Below are positions 34,487 through 48,773 of a stretch of DNA of 64,000 nt, piece by piece. The DNA comes from Sipunculus nudus (lineage: Eukaryota; Annelida; Sipuncula; Golfingiida; Sipunculidae): contig JAPPUL010000036.1 of the NCBI GenBank assembly GCA_026874595.1, positions 1-64,000 of the forward strand. The letters run 5' to 3'. Below the pieces are notes generated by a model. It searched no databases. It saw only the letters and a list, made by a program, of their open reading frames with translations, and was not told the DNA's origin. The position numbers and the translations under genes are program-made. Every line of letters starts with the position of its first letter. Position 1 is the stretch's first letter.

Positions 34487-36527
34487 GTACTCTCTACAGG
34501 CCACAATTTTCCAGCAATTGCTTTCAAACTTATACAGCTGGTAGACAAGCAAAAGTCCTGGAGGCCTATTGTTTTTGGGCATTATAGGTCAAATGTCAAG
34601 GTCAAGGTCATCAAAAGTATACAAAACGGTTTTTTGTTCATATTTGTGTTAATATTGGTCGTATCTACTTCAACAGTAGCTCATTTTAATCGTCATTCCA
34701 AGGCCTGTTTTCTGGTGTGTAGCTGACTCAATTTGCGGTAACCATGGTAACGCATTTTTGGGGAAAAGTGCTGATATTTTTCTAAATTTGTCAGTTTTAA
34801 AGCTACAGAGGTCTAGTTTTTTGCTTCAGGTTGCATTCACCTAGTACTACAAGATTCTATTAAGAGTCTCGCAATATCTCGTATAATATCTCGTCAAACG
34901 AGATATTTCGAGATTTCAGTAATCTTGCCCTGGAGGCCACAGTTTTGCAGGAATCTTTTTGAAACTGGCATATCTTAAGTCCTACACTATTATCTCGAAA
35001 TCAATTTTTCATTTTTTTAATTCGGCCGCTAGGGGGCGCTGGGTGCAAACCTCTCCAACATATCATGTTTTGGCAATATCTCCAAAATTATAAGCCTCAA
35101 TTACAAAAACTATAGTTTATTTTTTTCCTCTAAGTCTTCTTCATGAACTCGTTTAGTCATCTGGTCTCAATCTTGTGTCACTTTGTCTGTGTGTCCGTCT
35201 GTTTCTCAGTTGTCCTCAAATCCGCTTGCTTGCCGGTTCTTTCGTCTCACATATAGCATTCTACAGGACACAGTTTTGAAAGAATCTTTTTAAAACTATT
35301 ACATCTTATGTCTTACACTAATATCTCGAAACTGATTTTTCATTTTCCAGAATTGGCCGCTAGGGGGCGGTGCACTCTAACTTGCACAACATATCATTTT
35401 TTGGCCATATCTCCAAAACTATAAACCTCATTTACATAAACTATAGCTTATTTTCTTCCTCTGGGTCTTTCGAAAAACCTTGTGTATTCATTTGGTCTCA
35501 ATCTTGAGTCACTTTGTCTGTGTGTCCGTCTGTTTCTCAGTTGTCCTCAAATTCGCTTGCTTGCCGGTTCTTGCGTCTCACATATAGCATTCTACAGGAC
35601 ACAGTTTTGAAAGAATCTTTTTAAAACTATTACATCTTATGTCTTACACTAATATCTCGAAACCGATTTTTCATTTTCCAGAATTGGCCGCTAGGGGGCG
35701 CTGCACATGACCCTCACACACATATCATCATATTGGCCATATCTCTAAAACCCAAAGACTCAATTACATAAACCATAGCTTATGTTCTTCGTCTGAGTCT
35801 TCTCCATAACCTGGTTAAGTCATCTGGTCTCGGTCTTGTGTCACTTTGTCAGTATGTCCATATAAACTTTATAAACGGAGGGAAACCTGAATGCACAGAG
35901 TCATGCAGGAATGCACGATGACACGCGTTTTAGTAAGACAAAGACTCGTGTAGGTATGAGCGACAATCAGCGCAGTTTGCTCGTTTTGTGTAGGGTCCAT
36001 CGGGCCAAATGCCAATTCAGGCCCGCAGCCGACGGGATGAATTAATTGGCGTAGCGGGGACCACGGCCATTTCCTGGTAAAAACTTGTGAATAAATATAC
36101 CGGATAGGCTGACCATTTTCTCAGGGCCATAGGAATGTCACCATTCCAGTGTGCCCTCAGACCTGGTCAGACCTGGTCAGACCTGGTCAGACCTAAAACG
36201 CGTGCCTGCACATCTGTGCGCATGCAGGTGATTGCTGTCCAAAGTTTTGGTCGGTGAGTCCTTCAGGAAAGGACCCGAACAGTTTTTTTTTTAATTGCTT
36301 GCCGGAAATCTTCGATTTCTGCAGGCAGGTTGGTCAGTCGTGGATGTCTGTTTGTCTGTTTGTTGCTTGCCGGAAATCTTCGATTTCTGCAAGCAGGTTG
36401 GTCAGTCGCGGATGTCTGTTTGTCTGTTTGTTGCTTGCCGGAAATCTTCGATTTCTGCAAGCAGGTTGGTCAGTCGCGGATGTCTGTTTGTCTGTTTGTT
36501 TGTTTGTCTGTCTGTCTGTCTGTCTGT
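34487..36527 (+). repeat. Common monomer M17 (2041 bp)
   Basis: Markers GGGTC, TTCG, ATCAGCG; no private change noticed. Confidence 0.97.
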
Positions 36528-38568
36528 GTACTCTCTACAGGCCACAATTTTCCAGCAATTGCTTTCAAACTTATACAGCTGGTAGACAAGCAAAAGTCCT
36601 GGAGGCCTATTGTTTTTGGGCATTATAGGTCAAATGTCAAGGTCAAGGTCATCAAAAGTATACAAAACGGTTTTTTGTTCATATTTGTGTTAATATTGGT
36701 CGTATCTACTTCAACAGTAGCTCATTTTAATCGTCATTCCAAGGCCTGTTTTCTGGTGTGTAGCTGACTCAATTTGCGGTAACCATGGTAACGCATTTTT
36801 GGGGAAAAGTGCTGATATTTTTCTAAATTTGTCAGTTTTAAAGCTACAGAGGTCTAGTTTTTTGCTTCAGGTTGCATTCACCTAGTACTACAAGATTCTA
36901 TTAAGAGTCTCGCAATATCTCGTATAATATCTCGTCAAACGAGATATTTCGAGATTTCAGTAATCTTGCCCTGGAGGCCACAGTTTTGCAGGAATCTTTT
37001 TGAAACTGGCATATCTTAAGTCCTACACTATTATCTCGAAATCAATTTTTCATTTTTTTAATTCGGCCGCTAGGGGGCGCTGGGTGCAAACCTCTCCAAC
37101 ATATCATGTTTTGGCAATATCTCCAAAATTATAAGCCTCAATTACAAAAACTATAGTTTATTTTTTTCCTCTAAGTCTTCTTCATGAACTCGTTTAGTCA
37201 TCTGGTCTCAATCTTGTGTCACTTTGTCTGTGTGTCCGTCTGTTTCTCAGTTGTCCTCAAATCCGCTTGCTTGCCGGTTCTTTCGTCTCACATATAGCAT
37301 TCTACAGGACACAGTTTTGAAAGAATCTTTTTAAAACTATTACATCTTATGTCTTACACTAATATCTCGAAACTGATTTTTCATTTTCCAGAATTGGCCG
37401 CTAGGGGGCGGTGCACTCTAACTTGCACAACATATCATTTTTTGGCCATATCTCCAAAACTATAAACCTCATTTACATAAACTATAGCTTATTTTCTTCC
37501 TCTGGGTCTTTCGAAAAACCTTGTGTATTCATTTGGTCTCAATCTTGAGTCACTTTGTCTGTGTGTCCGTCTGTTTCTCAGTTGTCCTCAAATTCGCTTG
37601 CTTGCCGGTTCTTGCGTCTCACATATAGCATTCTACAGGACACAGTTTTGAAAGAATCTTTTTAAAACTATTACATCTTATGTCTTACACTAATATCTCG
37701 AAACCGATTTTTCATTTTCCAGAATTGGCCGCTAGGGGGCGCTGCACATGACCCTCACACACATATCATCATATTGGCCATATCTCTAAAACCCAAAGAC
37801 TCAATTACATAAACCATAGCTTATGTTCTTCGTCTGAGTCTTCTCCATAACCTGGTTAAGTCATCTGGTCTCGGTCTTGTGTCACTTTGTCAGTATGTCC
37901 ATATAAACTTTATAAACGGAGGGAAACCTGAATGCACAGAGTCATGCAGGAATGCACGATGACACGCGTTTTAGTAAGACAAAGACTCGTGTAGGTATGA
38001 GCGACAATAAGCGCAGTTTGCTCGTTTTGTGTAGGGTCCATCGGGCCAAATGCCAATTCAGGCCCGCAGCCGACGGGATGAATTAATTGGCGTAGCGGGG
38101 ACCACGGCCATTTCCTGGTAAAAACTTGTGAATAAATATACCGGATAGGCTGACCATTTTCTCAGGGCCATAGGAATGTCACCATTCCAGTGTGCCCTCA
38201 GACCTGGTCAGACCTGGTCAGACCTGGTCAGACCTAAAACGCGTGCCTGCACATCTGTGCGCATGCAGGTGATTGCTGTCCAAAGTTTTGGTCGGTGAGT
38301 CCTTCAGGAAAGGACCCGAACAGTTTTTTTTTTAATTGCTTGCCGGAAATCTTCGATTTCTGCAGGCAGGTTGGTCAGTCGTGGATGTCTGTTTGTCTGT
38401 TTGTTGCTTGCCGGAAATCTTCGATTTCTGCAAGCAGGTTGGTCAGTCGCGGATGTCTGTTTGTCTGTTTGTTGCTTGCCGGAAATCTTCGATTTCTGCA
38501 AGCAGGTTGGTCAGTCGCGGATGTCTGTTTGTCTGTTTGTTTGTTTGTCTGTCTGTCTGTCTGTCTGT
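36528..38568 (+). repeat. Common monomer M18 (2041 bp), block-end type
   Basis: Markers GGGTC, TTCG and ATAAGCG (38009 is A). Confidence 0.97.
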
Positions 38569-40609
38569 GTACTCTCTACAGGCCACAATTTTCCAGCAAT
38601 TGCTTTCAAACTTATACAGCTGGTAGACAAGCAAAAGTCCTGGAGGCCTATTGTTTTTGGGCATTATAGGTCAAATGTCAAGGTCAAGGTCATCAAAAGT
38701 ATACAAAACGGTTTTTTGTTCATATTTGTGTTAATATTGGTCGTATCTACTTCAACAGTAGCTCATTTTAATCGTCATTCCAAGGCCTGTTTTCTGGTGT
38801 GTAGCTGACTCAATTTGCGGTAACCATGGTAACGCATTTTTGGGGAAAAGTGCTGATATTTTTCTAAATTTGTCAGTTTTAAAGCTACAGAGGTCTAGTT
38901 TTTTGCTTCAGGTTGCATTCACCTAGTACTACAAGATTCTATTAAGAGTCTCGCAATATCTCGTATAATATCTCGTCAAACGAGATATTTCGAGATTTCA
39001 GTAATCTTGCCCTGGAGGCCACAGTTTTGCAGGAATCTTTTTGAAACTGGCATATCTTAAGTCCTACACTATTATCTCGAAATCAATTTTTCATTTTTTT
39101 AATTCGGCCGCTAGGGGGCGCTGGGTGCAAACCTCTCCAACATATCATGTTTTGGCAATATCTCCAAAATTATAAGCCTCAATTACAAAAACTATAGTTT
39201 ATTTTTTTCCTCTAAGTCTTCTTCATGAACTCGTTTAGTCATCTGGTCTCAATCTTGTGTCACTTTGTCTGTGTGTCCGTCTGTTTCTCAGTTGTCCTCA
39301 AATCCGCTTGCTTGCCGGTTCTTTCGTCTCACATATAGCATTCTACAGGACACAGTTTTGAAAGAATCTTTTTAAAACTATTACATCTTATGTCTTACAC
39401 TAATATCTCGAAACTGATTTTTCATTTTCCAGAATTGGCCGCTAGGGGGCGGTGCACTCTAACTTGCACAACATATCATTTTTTGGCCATATCTCCAAAA
39501 CTATAAACCTCATTTACATAAACTATAGCTTATTTTCTTCCTCTGGATCTTTCGAAAAACCTTGTGTATTCATTTGGTCTCAATCTTGAGTCACTTTGTC
39601 TGTGTGTCCGTCTGTTTCTCAGTTGTCCTCAAATTCGCTTGCTTGCCGGTTCTTGCGTCTCACATATAGCATTCTACAGGACACAGTTTTGAAAGAATCT
39701 TTTTAAAACTATTACATCTTATGTCTTACACTAATATCTCGAAACCGATTTTTCATTTTCCAGAATTGGCCGCTAGGGGGCGCTGCACATGACCCTCACA
39801 CACATATCATCATATTGGCCATATCTCTAAAACCCAAAGACTCAATTACATAAACCATAGCTTATGTTCTTCGTCTGAGTCTTCTCCATAACCTGGTTAA
39901 GTCATCTGGTCTCGGTCTTGTGTCACTTTGTCAGTATGTCCATATAAACTTTATAAACGGAGGGAAACCTGAATGCACAGAGTCATGCAGGAATGCACGA
40001 TGACACGCGTTTTAGTAAGACAAAGACTCGTGTAGGTATGAGCGACAATCAGCGCAGTTTGCTCGTTTTGTGTAGGGTCCATCGGGCCAAATGCCAATTC
40101 AGGCCCGCAGCCGACGGGATGAATTAATTGGCGTAGCGGGGACCACGGCCATTTCCTGGTAAAAACTTGTGAATAAATATACCGGATAGGCTGACCATTT
40201 TCTCAGGGCCATAGGAATGTCACCATTCCAGTGTGCCCTCAGACCTGGTCAGACCTGGTCAGACCTGGTCAGACCTAAAACGCGTGCCTGCACATCTGTG
40301 CGCATGCAGGTGATTGCTGTCCAAAGTTTTGGTCGGTGAGTCCTTCAGGAAAGGACCCGAACAGTTTTTTTTTTAATTGCTTGCCGGAAATCTTCGATTT
40401 CTGCAGGCAGGTTGGTCAGTCGTGGATGTCTGTTTGTCTGTTTGTTGCTTGCCGGAAATCTTCGATTTCTGCAAGCAGGTTGGTCAGTCGCGGATGTCTG
40501 TTTGTCTGTTTGTTGCTTGCCGGAAATCTTCGATTTCTGCAAGCAGGTTGGTCAGTCGCGGATGTCTGTTTGTCTGTTTGTTTGTTTGTCTGTCTGTCTG
40601 TCTGTCTGT
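38569..40609 (+). repeat. Common monomer M19 (2041 bp), GGATC type
   Basis: Carries GGATC (A at 39547), with TTCG and ATCAGCG. Confidence 0.97.
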
Positions 40610-42650
40610 GTACTCTCTACAGGCCACAATTTTCCAGCAATTGCTTTCAAACTTATACAGCTGGTAGACAAGCAAAAGTCCTGGAGGCCTATTGTTTTTG
40701 GGCATTATAGGTCAAATGTCAAGGTCAAGGTCATCAAAAGTATACAAAACGGTTTTTTGTTCATATTTGTGTTAATATTGGTCGTATCTACTTCAACAGT
40801 AGCTCATTTTAATCGTCATTCCAAGGCCTGTTTTCTGGTGTGTAGCTGACTCAATTTGCGGTAACCATGGTAACGCATTTTTGGGGAAAAGTGCTGATAT
40901 TTTTCTAAATTTGTCAGTTTTAAAGCTACAGAGGTCTAGTTTTTTGCTTCAGGTTGCATTCACCTAGTACTACAAGATTCTATTAAGAGTCTCGCAATAT
41001 CTCGTATAATATCTCGTCAAACGAGATATTTCGAGATTTCAGTAATCTTGCCCTGGAGGCCACAGTTTTGCAGGAATCTTTTTGAAACTGGCATATCTTA
41101 AGTCCTACACTATTATCTCGAAATCAATTTTTCATTTTTTTAATTCGGCCGCTAGGGGGCGCTGGGTGCAAACCTCTCCAACATATCATGTTTTGGCAAT
41201 ATCTCCAAAATTATAAGCCTCAATTACAAAAACTATAGTTTATTTTTTTCCTCTAAGTCTTCTTCATGAACTCGTTTAGTCATCTGGTCTCAATCTTGTG
41301 TCACTTTGTCTGTGTGTCCGTCTGTTTCTCAGTTGTCCTCAAATCCGCTTGCTTGCCGGTTCTTTCGTCTCACATATAGCATTCTACAGGACACAGTTTT
41401 GAAAGAATCTTTTTAAAACTATTACATCTTATGTCTTACACTAATATCTCGAAACTGATTTTTCATTTTCCAGAATTGGCCGCTAGGGGGCGGTGCACTC
41501 TAACTTGCACAACATATCATTTTTTGGCCATATCTCCAAAACTATAAACCTCATTTACATAAACTATAGCTTATTTTCTTCCTCTGGGTCTTTCGAAAAA
41601 CCTTGTGTATTCATTTGGTCTCAATCTTGAGTCACTTTGTCTGTGTGTCCGTCTGTTTCTCAGTTGTCCTCAAATTCGCTTGCTTGCCGGTTCTTGCGTC
41701 TCACATATAGCATTCTACAGGACACAGTTTTGAAAGAATCTTTTTAAAACTATTACATCTTATGTCTTACACTAATATCTCGAAACCGATTTTTCATTTT
41801 CCAGAATTGGCCGCTAGGGGGCGCTGCACATGACCCTCACACACATATCATCATATTGGCCATATCTCTAAAACCCAAAGACTCAATTACATAAACCATA
41901 GCTTATGTTCTTCGTCTGAGTCTTCTCCATAACCTGGTTAAGTCATCTGGTCTCGGTCTTGTGTCACTTTGTCAGTATGTCCATATAAACTTTATAAACG
42001 GAGGGAAACCTGAATGCACAGAGTCATGCAGGAATGCACGATGACACGCGTTTTAGTAAGACAAAGACTCGTGTAGGTATGAGCGACAATCAGCGCAGTT
42101 TGCTCGTTTTGTGTAGGGTCCATCGGGCCAAATGCCAATTCAGGCCCGCAGCCGACGGGATGAATTAATTGGCGTAGCGGGGACCACGGCCATTTCCTGG
42201 TAAAAACTTGTGAATAAATATACCGGATAGGCTGACCATTTTCTCAGGGCCATAGGAATGTCACCATTCCAGTGTGCCCTCAGACCTGGTCAGACCTGGT
42301 CAGACCTGGTCAGACCTAAAACGCGTGCCTGCACATCTGTGCGCATGCAGGTGATTGCTGTCCAAAGTTTTGGTCGGTGAGTCCTTCAGGAAAGGACCCG
42401 AACAGTTTTTTTTTTAATTGCTTGCCGGAAATCTTCGATTTCTGCAGGCAGGTTGGTCAGTCGTGGATGTCTGTTTGTCTGTTTGTTGCTTGCCGGAAAT
42501 CTTCGATTTCTGCAAGCAGGTTGGTCAGTCGCGGATGTCTGTTTGTCTGTTTGTTGCTTGCCGGAAATCTTCGATTTCTGCAAGCAGGTTGGTCAGTCGC
42601 GGATGTCTGTTTGTCTGTTTGTTTGTTTGTCTGTCTGTCTGTCTGTCTGT
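40610..42650 (+). repeat. Common monomer M20 (2041 bp)
   Basis: Markers GGGTC, TTCG, ATCAGCG; no private change noticed. Confidence 0.97.
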
Positions 42651-44691
42651 GTACTCTCTACAGGCCACAATTTTCCAGCAATTGCTTTCAAACTTATACA
42701 GCTGGTAGACAAGCAAAAGTCCTGGAGGCCTATTGTTTTTGGGCATTATAGGTCAAATGTCAAGGTCAAGGTCATCAAAAGTATACAAAACGGTTTTTTG
42801 TTCATATTTGTGTTAATATTGGTCGTATCTACTTCAACAGTAGCTCATTTTAATCGTCATTCCAAGGCCTGTTTTCTGGTGTGTAGCTGACTCAATTTGC
42901 GGTAACCATGGTAACGCATTTTTGGGGAAAAGTGCTGATATTTTTCTAAATTTGTCAGTTTTAAAGCTACAGAGGTCTAGTTTTTTGCTTCAGGTTGCAT
43001 TCACCTAGTACTACAAGATTCTATTAAGAGTCTCGCAATATCTCGTATAATATCTCGTCAAACGAGATATTTCGAGATTTCAGTAATCTTGCCCTGGAGG
43101 CCACAGTTTTGCAGGAATCTTTTTGAAACTGGCATATCTTAAGTCCTACACTATTATCTCGAAATCAATTTTTCATTTTTTTAATTCGGCCGCTAGGGGG
43201 CGCTGGGTGCAAACCTCTCCAACATATCATGTTTTGGCAATATCTCCAAAATTATAAGCCTCAATTACAAAAACTATAGTTTATTTTTTTCCTCTAAGTC
43301 TTCTTCATGAACTCGTTTAGTCATCTGGTCTCAATCTTGTGTCACTTTGTCTGTGTGTCCGTCTGTTTCTCAGTTGTCCTCAAATCCGCTTGCTTGCCGG
43401 TTCTTTCGTCTCACATATAGCATTCTACAGGACACAGTTTTGAAAGAATCTTTTTAAAACTATTACATCTTATGTCTTACACTAATATCTCGAAACTGAT
43501 TTTTCATTTTCCAGAATTGGCCGCTAGGGGGCGGTGCACTCTAACTTGCACAACATATCATTTTTTGGCCATATCTCCAAAACTATAAACCTCATTTACA
43601 TAAACTATAGCTTATTTTCTTCCTCTGGGTCTTTCGAAAAACCTTGTGTATTCATTTGGTCTCAATCTTGAGTCACTTTGTCTGTGTGTCCGTCTGTTTC
43701 TCAGTTGTCCTCAAATTCGCTTGCTTGCCGGTTCTTGCGTCTCACATATAGCATTCTACAGGACACAGTTTTGAAAGAATCTTTTTAAAACTATTACATC
43801 TTATGTCTTACACTAATATCTCGAAACCGATTTTTCATTTTCCAGAATTGGCCGCTAGGGGGCGCTGCACATGACCCTCACACACATATCATCATATTGG
43901 CCATATCTCTAAAACCCAAAGACTCAATTACATAAACCATAGCTTATGTTCTTCGTCTGAGTCTTCTCCATAACCTGGTTAAGTCATCTGGTCTCGGTCT
44001 TGTGTCACTTTGTCAGTATGTCCATATAAACTTTATAAACGGAGGGAAACCTGAATGCACAGAGTCATGCAGGAATGCACGATGACACGCGTTTTAGTAA
44101 GACAAAGACTCGTGTAGGTATGAGCGACAATCAGCGCAGTTTGCTCGTTTTGTGTAGGGTCCATCGGGCCAAATGCCAATTCAGGCCCGCAGCCGACGGG
44201 ATGAATTAATTGGCGTAGCGGGGACCACGGCCATTTCCTGGTAAAAACTTGTGAATAAATATACCGGATAGGCTGACCATTTTCTCAGGGCCATAGGAAT
44301 GTCACCATTCCAGTGTGCCCTCAGACCTGGTCAGACCTGGTCAGACCTGGTCAGACCTAAAACGCGTGCCTGCACATCTGTGCGCATGCAGGTGATTGCT
44401 GTCCAAAGTTTTGGTCGGTGAGTCCTTCAGGAAAGGACCCGAACAGTTTTTTTTTTAATTGCTTGCCGGAAATCTTCGATTTCTGCAGGCAGGTTGGTCA
44501 GTCGTGGATGTCTGTTTGTCTGTTTGTTGCTTGCCGGAAATCTTCGATTTCTGCAAGCAGGTTGGTCAGTCGCGGATGTCTGTTTGTCTGTTTGTTGCTT
44601 GCCGGAAATCTTCGATTTCTGCAAGCAGGTTGGTCAGTCGCGGATGTCTGTTTGTCTGTTTGTTTGTTTGTCTGTCTGTCTGTCTGTCTGT
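42651..44691 (+). repeat. Common monomer M21 (2041 bp)
   Basis: Markers GGGTC, TTCG, ATCAGCG; no private change noticed. Confidence 0.97.
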
Positions 44692-46732
44692 GTACTCTCT
44701 ACAGGCCACAATTTTCCAGCAATTGCTTTCAAACTTATACAGCTGGTAGACAAGCAAAAGTCCTGGAGGCCTATTGTTTTTGGGCATTATAGGTCAAATG
44801 TCAAGGTCAAGGTCATCAAAAGTATACAAAACGGTTTTTTGTTCATATTTGTGTTAATATTGGTCGTATCTACTTCAACAGTAGCTCATTTTAATCGTCA
44901 TTCCAAGGCCTGTTTTCTGGTGTGTAGCTGACTCAATTTGCGGTAACCATGGTAACGCATTTTTGGGGAAAAGTGCTGATATTTTTCTAAATTTGTCAGT
45001 TTTAAAGCTACAGAGGTCTAGTTTTTTGCTTCAGGTTGCATTCACCTAGTACTACAAGATTCTATTAAGAGTCTCGCAATATCTCGTATAATATCTCGTC
45101 AAACGAGATATTTCGAGATTTCAGTAATCTTGCCCTGGAGGCCACAGTTTTGCAGGAATCTTTTTGAAACTGGCATATCTTAAGTCCTACACTATTATCT
45201 CGAAATCAATTTTTCATTTTTTTAATTCGGCCGCTAGGGGGCGCTGGGTGCAAACCTCTCCAACATATCATGTTTTGGCAATATCTCCAAAATTATAAGC
45301 CTCAATTACAAAAACTATAGTTTATTTTTTTCCTCTAAGTCTTCTTCATGAACTCGTTTAGTCATCTGGTCTCAATCTTGTGTCACTTTGTCTGTGTGTC
45401 CGTCTGTTTCTCAGTTGTCCTCAAATCCGCTTGCTTGCCGGTTCTTTCGTCTCACATATAGCATTCTACAGGACACAGTTTTGAAAGAATCTTTTTAAAA
45501 CTATTACATCTTATGTCTTACACTAATATCTCGAAACTGATTTTTCATTTTCCAGAATTGGCCGCTAGGGGGCGGTGCACTCTAACTTGCACAACATATC
45601 ATTTTTTGGCCATATCTCCAAAACTATAAACCTCATTTACATAAACTATAGCTTATTTTCTTCCTCTGGGTCTTTCAAAAAACCTTGTGTATTCATTTGG
45701 TCTCAATCTTGAGTCACTTTGTCTGTGTGTCCGTCTGTTTCTCAGTTGTCCTCAAATTCGCTTGCTTGCCGGTTCTTGCGTCTCACATATAGCATTCTAC
45801 AGGACACAGTTTTGAAAGAATCTTTTTAAAACTATTACATCTTATGTCTTACACTAATATCTCGAAACCGATTTTTCATTTTCCAGAATTGGCCGCTAGG
45901 GGGCGCTGCACATGACCCTCACACACATATCATCATATTGGCCATATCTCTAAAACCCAAAGACTCAATTACATAAACCATAGCTTATGTTCTTCGTCTG
46001 AGTCTTCTCCATAACCTGGTTAAGTCATCTGGTCTCGGTCTTGTGTCACTTTGTCAGTATGTCCATATAAACTTTATAAACGGAGGGAAACCTGAATGCA
46101 CAGAGTCATGCAGGAATGCACGATGACACGCGTTTTAGTAAGACAAAGACTCGTGTAGGTATGAGCGACAATAAGCGCAGTTTGCTCGTTTTGTGTAGGG
46201 TCCATCGGGCCAAATGCCAATTCAGGCCCGCAGCCGACGGGATGAATTAATTGGCGTAGCGGGGACCACGGCCATTTCCTGGTAAAAACTTGTGAATAAA
46301 TATACCGGATAGGCTGACCATTTTCTCAGGGCCATAGGAATGTCACCATTCCAGTGTGCCCTCAGACCTGGTCAGACCTGGTCAGACCTGGTCAGACCTA
46401 AAACGCGTGCCTGCACATCTGTGCGCATGCAGGTGATTGCTGTCCAAAGTTTTGGTCGGTGAGTCCTTCAGGAAAGGACCCGAACAGTTTTTTTTTTAAT
46501 TGCTTGCCGGAAATCTTCGATTTCTGCAGGCAGGTTGGTCAGTCGTGGATGTCTGTTTGTCTGTTTGTTGCTTGCCGGAAATCTTCGATTTCTGCAAGCA
46601 GGTTGGTCAGTCGCGGATGTCTGTTTGTCTGTTTGTTGCTTGCCGGAAATCTTCGATTTCTGCAAGCAGGTTGGTCAGTCGCGGATGTCTGTTTGTCTGT
46701 TTGTTTGTTTGTCTGTCTGTCTGTCTGTCTGT
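44692..46732 (+). repeat. Common monomer M22 (2041 bp), block-end type
   Basis: Markers GGGTC, TTCA and ATAAGCG (46173 is A). It is an isolated TTCA monomer among TTCG neighbours and has the same marker set as M7, M11 and M26. Confidence 0.97.
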
Positions 46733-48773
46733 GTACTCTCTACAGGCCACAATTTTCCAGCAATTGCTTTCAAACTTATACAGCTGGTAGACAAGCAAAA
46801 GTCCTGGAGGCCTATTGTTTTTGGGCATTATAGGTCAAATGTCAAGGTCAAGGTCATCAAAAGTATACAAAACGGTTTTTTGTTCATATTTGTGTTAATA
46901 TTGGTCGTATCTACTTCAACAGTAGCTCATTTTAATCGTCATTCCAAGGCCTGTTTTCTGGTGTGTAGCTGACTCAATTTGCGGTAACCATGGTAACGCA
47001 TTTTTGGGGAAAAGTGCTGATATTTTTCTAAATTTGTCAGTTTTAAAGCTACAGAGGTCTAGTTTTTTGCTTCAGGTTGCATTCACCTAGTACTACAAGA
47101 TTCTATTAAGAGTCTCGCAATATCTCGTATAATATCTCGTCAAACGAGATATTTCGAGATTTCAGTAATCTTGCCCTGGAGGCCACAGTTTTGCAGGAAT
47201 CTTTTTGAAACTGGCATATCTTAAGTCCTACACTATTATCTCGAAATCAATTTTTCATTTTTTTAATTCGGCCGCTAGGGGGCGCTGGGTGCAAACCTCT
47301 CCAACATATCATGTTTTGGCAATATCTCCAAAATTATAAGCCTCAATTACAAAAACTATAGTTTATTTTTTTCCTCTAAGTCTTCTTCATGAACTCGTTT
47401 AGTCATCTGGTCTCAATCTTGTGTCACTTTGTCTGTGTGTCCGTCTGTTTCTCAGTTGTCCTCAAATCCGCTTGCTTGCCGGTTCTTTCGTCTCACATAT
47501 AGCATTCTACAGGACACAGTTTTGAAAGAATCTTTTTAAAACTATTACATCTTATGTCTTACACTAATATCTCGAAACTGATTTTTCATTTTCCAGAATT
47601 GGCCGCTAGGGGGCGGTGCACTCTAACTTGCACAACATATCATTTTTTGGCCATATCTCCAAAACTATAAACCTCATTTACATAAACTATAGCTTATTTT
47701 CTTCCTCTGGATCTTTCGAAAAACCTTGTGTATTCATTTGGTCTCAATCTTGAGTCACTTTGTCTGTGTGTCCGTCTGTTTCTCAGTTGTCCTCAAATTC
47801 GCTTGCTTGCCGGTTCTTGCGTCTCACATATAGCATTCTACAGGACACAGTTTTGAAAGAATCTTTTTAAAACTATTACATCTTATGTCTTACACTAATA
47901 TCTCGAAACCGATTTTTCATTTTCCAGAATTGGCCGCTAGGGGGCGCTGCACATGACCCTCACACACATATCATCATATTGGCCATATCTCTAAAACCCA
48001 AAGACTCAATTACATAAACCATAGCTTATGTTCTTCGTCTGAGTCTTCTCCATAACCTGGTTAAGTCATCTGGTCTCGGTCTTGTGTCACTTTGTCAGTA
48101 TGTCCATATAAACTTTATAAACGGAGGGAAACCTGAATGCACAGAGTCATGCAGGAATGCACGATGACACGCGTTTTAGTAAGACAAAGACTCGTGTAGG
48201 TATGAGCGACAATCAGCGCAGTTTGCTCGTTTTGTGTAGGGTCCATCGGGCCAAATGCCAATTCAGGCCCGCAGCCGACGGGATGAATTAATTGGCGTAG
48301 CGGGGACCACGGCCATTTCCTGGTAAAAACTTGTGAATAAATATACCGGATAGGCTGACCATTTTCTCAGGGCCATAGGAATGTCACCATTCCAGTGTGC
48401 CCTCAGACCTGGTCAGACCTGGTCAGACCTGGTCAGACCTAAAACGCGTGCCTGCACATCTGTGCGCATGCAGGTGATTGCTGTCCAAAGTTTTGGTCGG
48501 TGAGTCCTTCAGGAAAGGACCCGAACAGTTTTTTTTTTAATTGCTTGCCGGAAATCTTCGATTTCTGCAGGCAGGTTGGTCAGTCGTGGATGTCTGTTTG
48601 TCTGTTTGTTGCTTGCCGGAAATCTTCGATTTCTGCAAGCAGGTTGGTCAGTCGCGGATGTCTGTTTGTCTGTTTGTTGCTTGCCGGAAATCTTCGATTT
48701 CTGCAAGCAGGTTGGTCAGTCGCGGATGTCTGTTTGTCTGTTTGTTTGTTTGTCTGTCTGTCTGTCTGTCTGT
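46733..48773 (+). repeat. Common monomer M23 (2041 bp), GGATC type
   Basis: Carries GGATC (A at 47711), with TTCG and ATCAGCG. Confidence 0.97.
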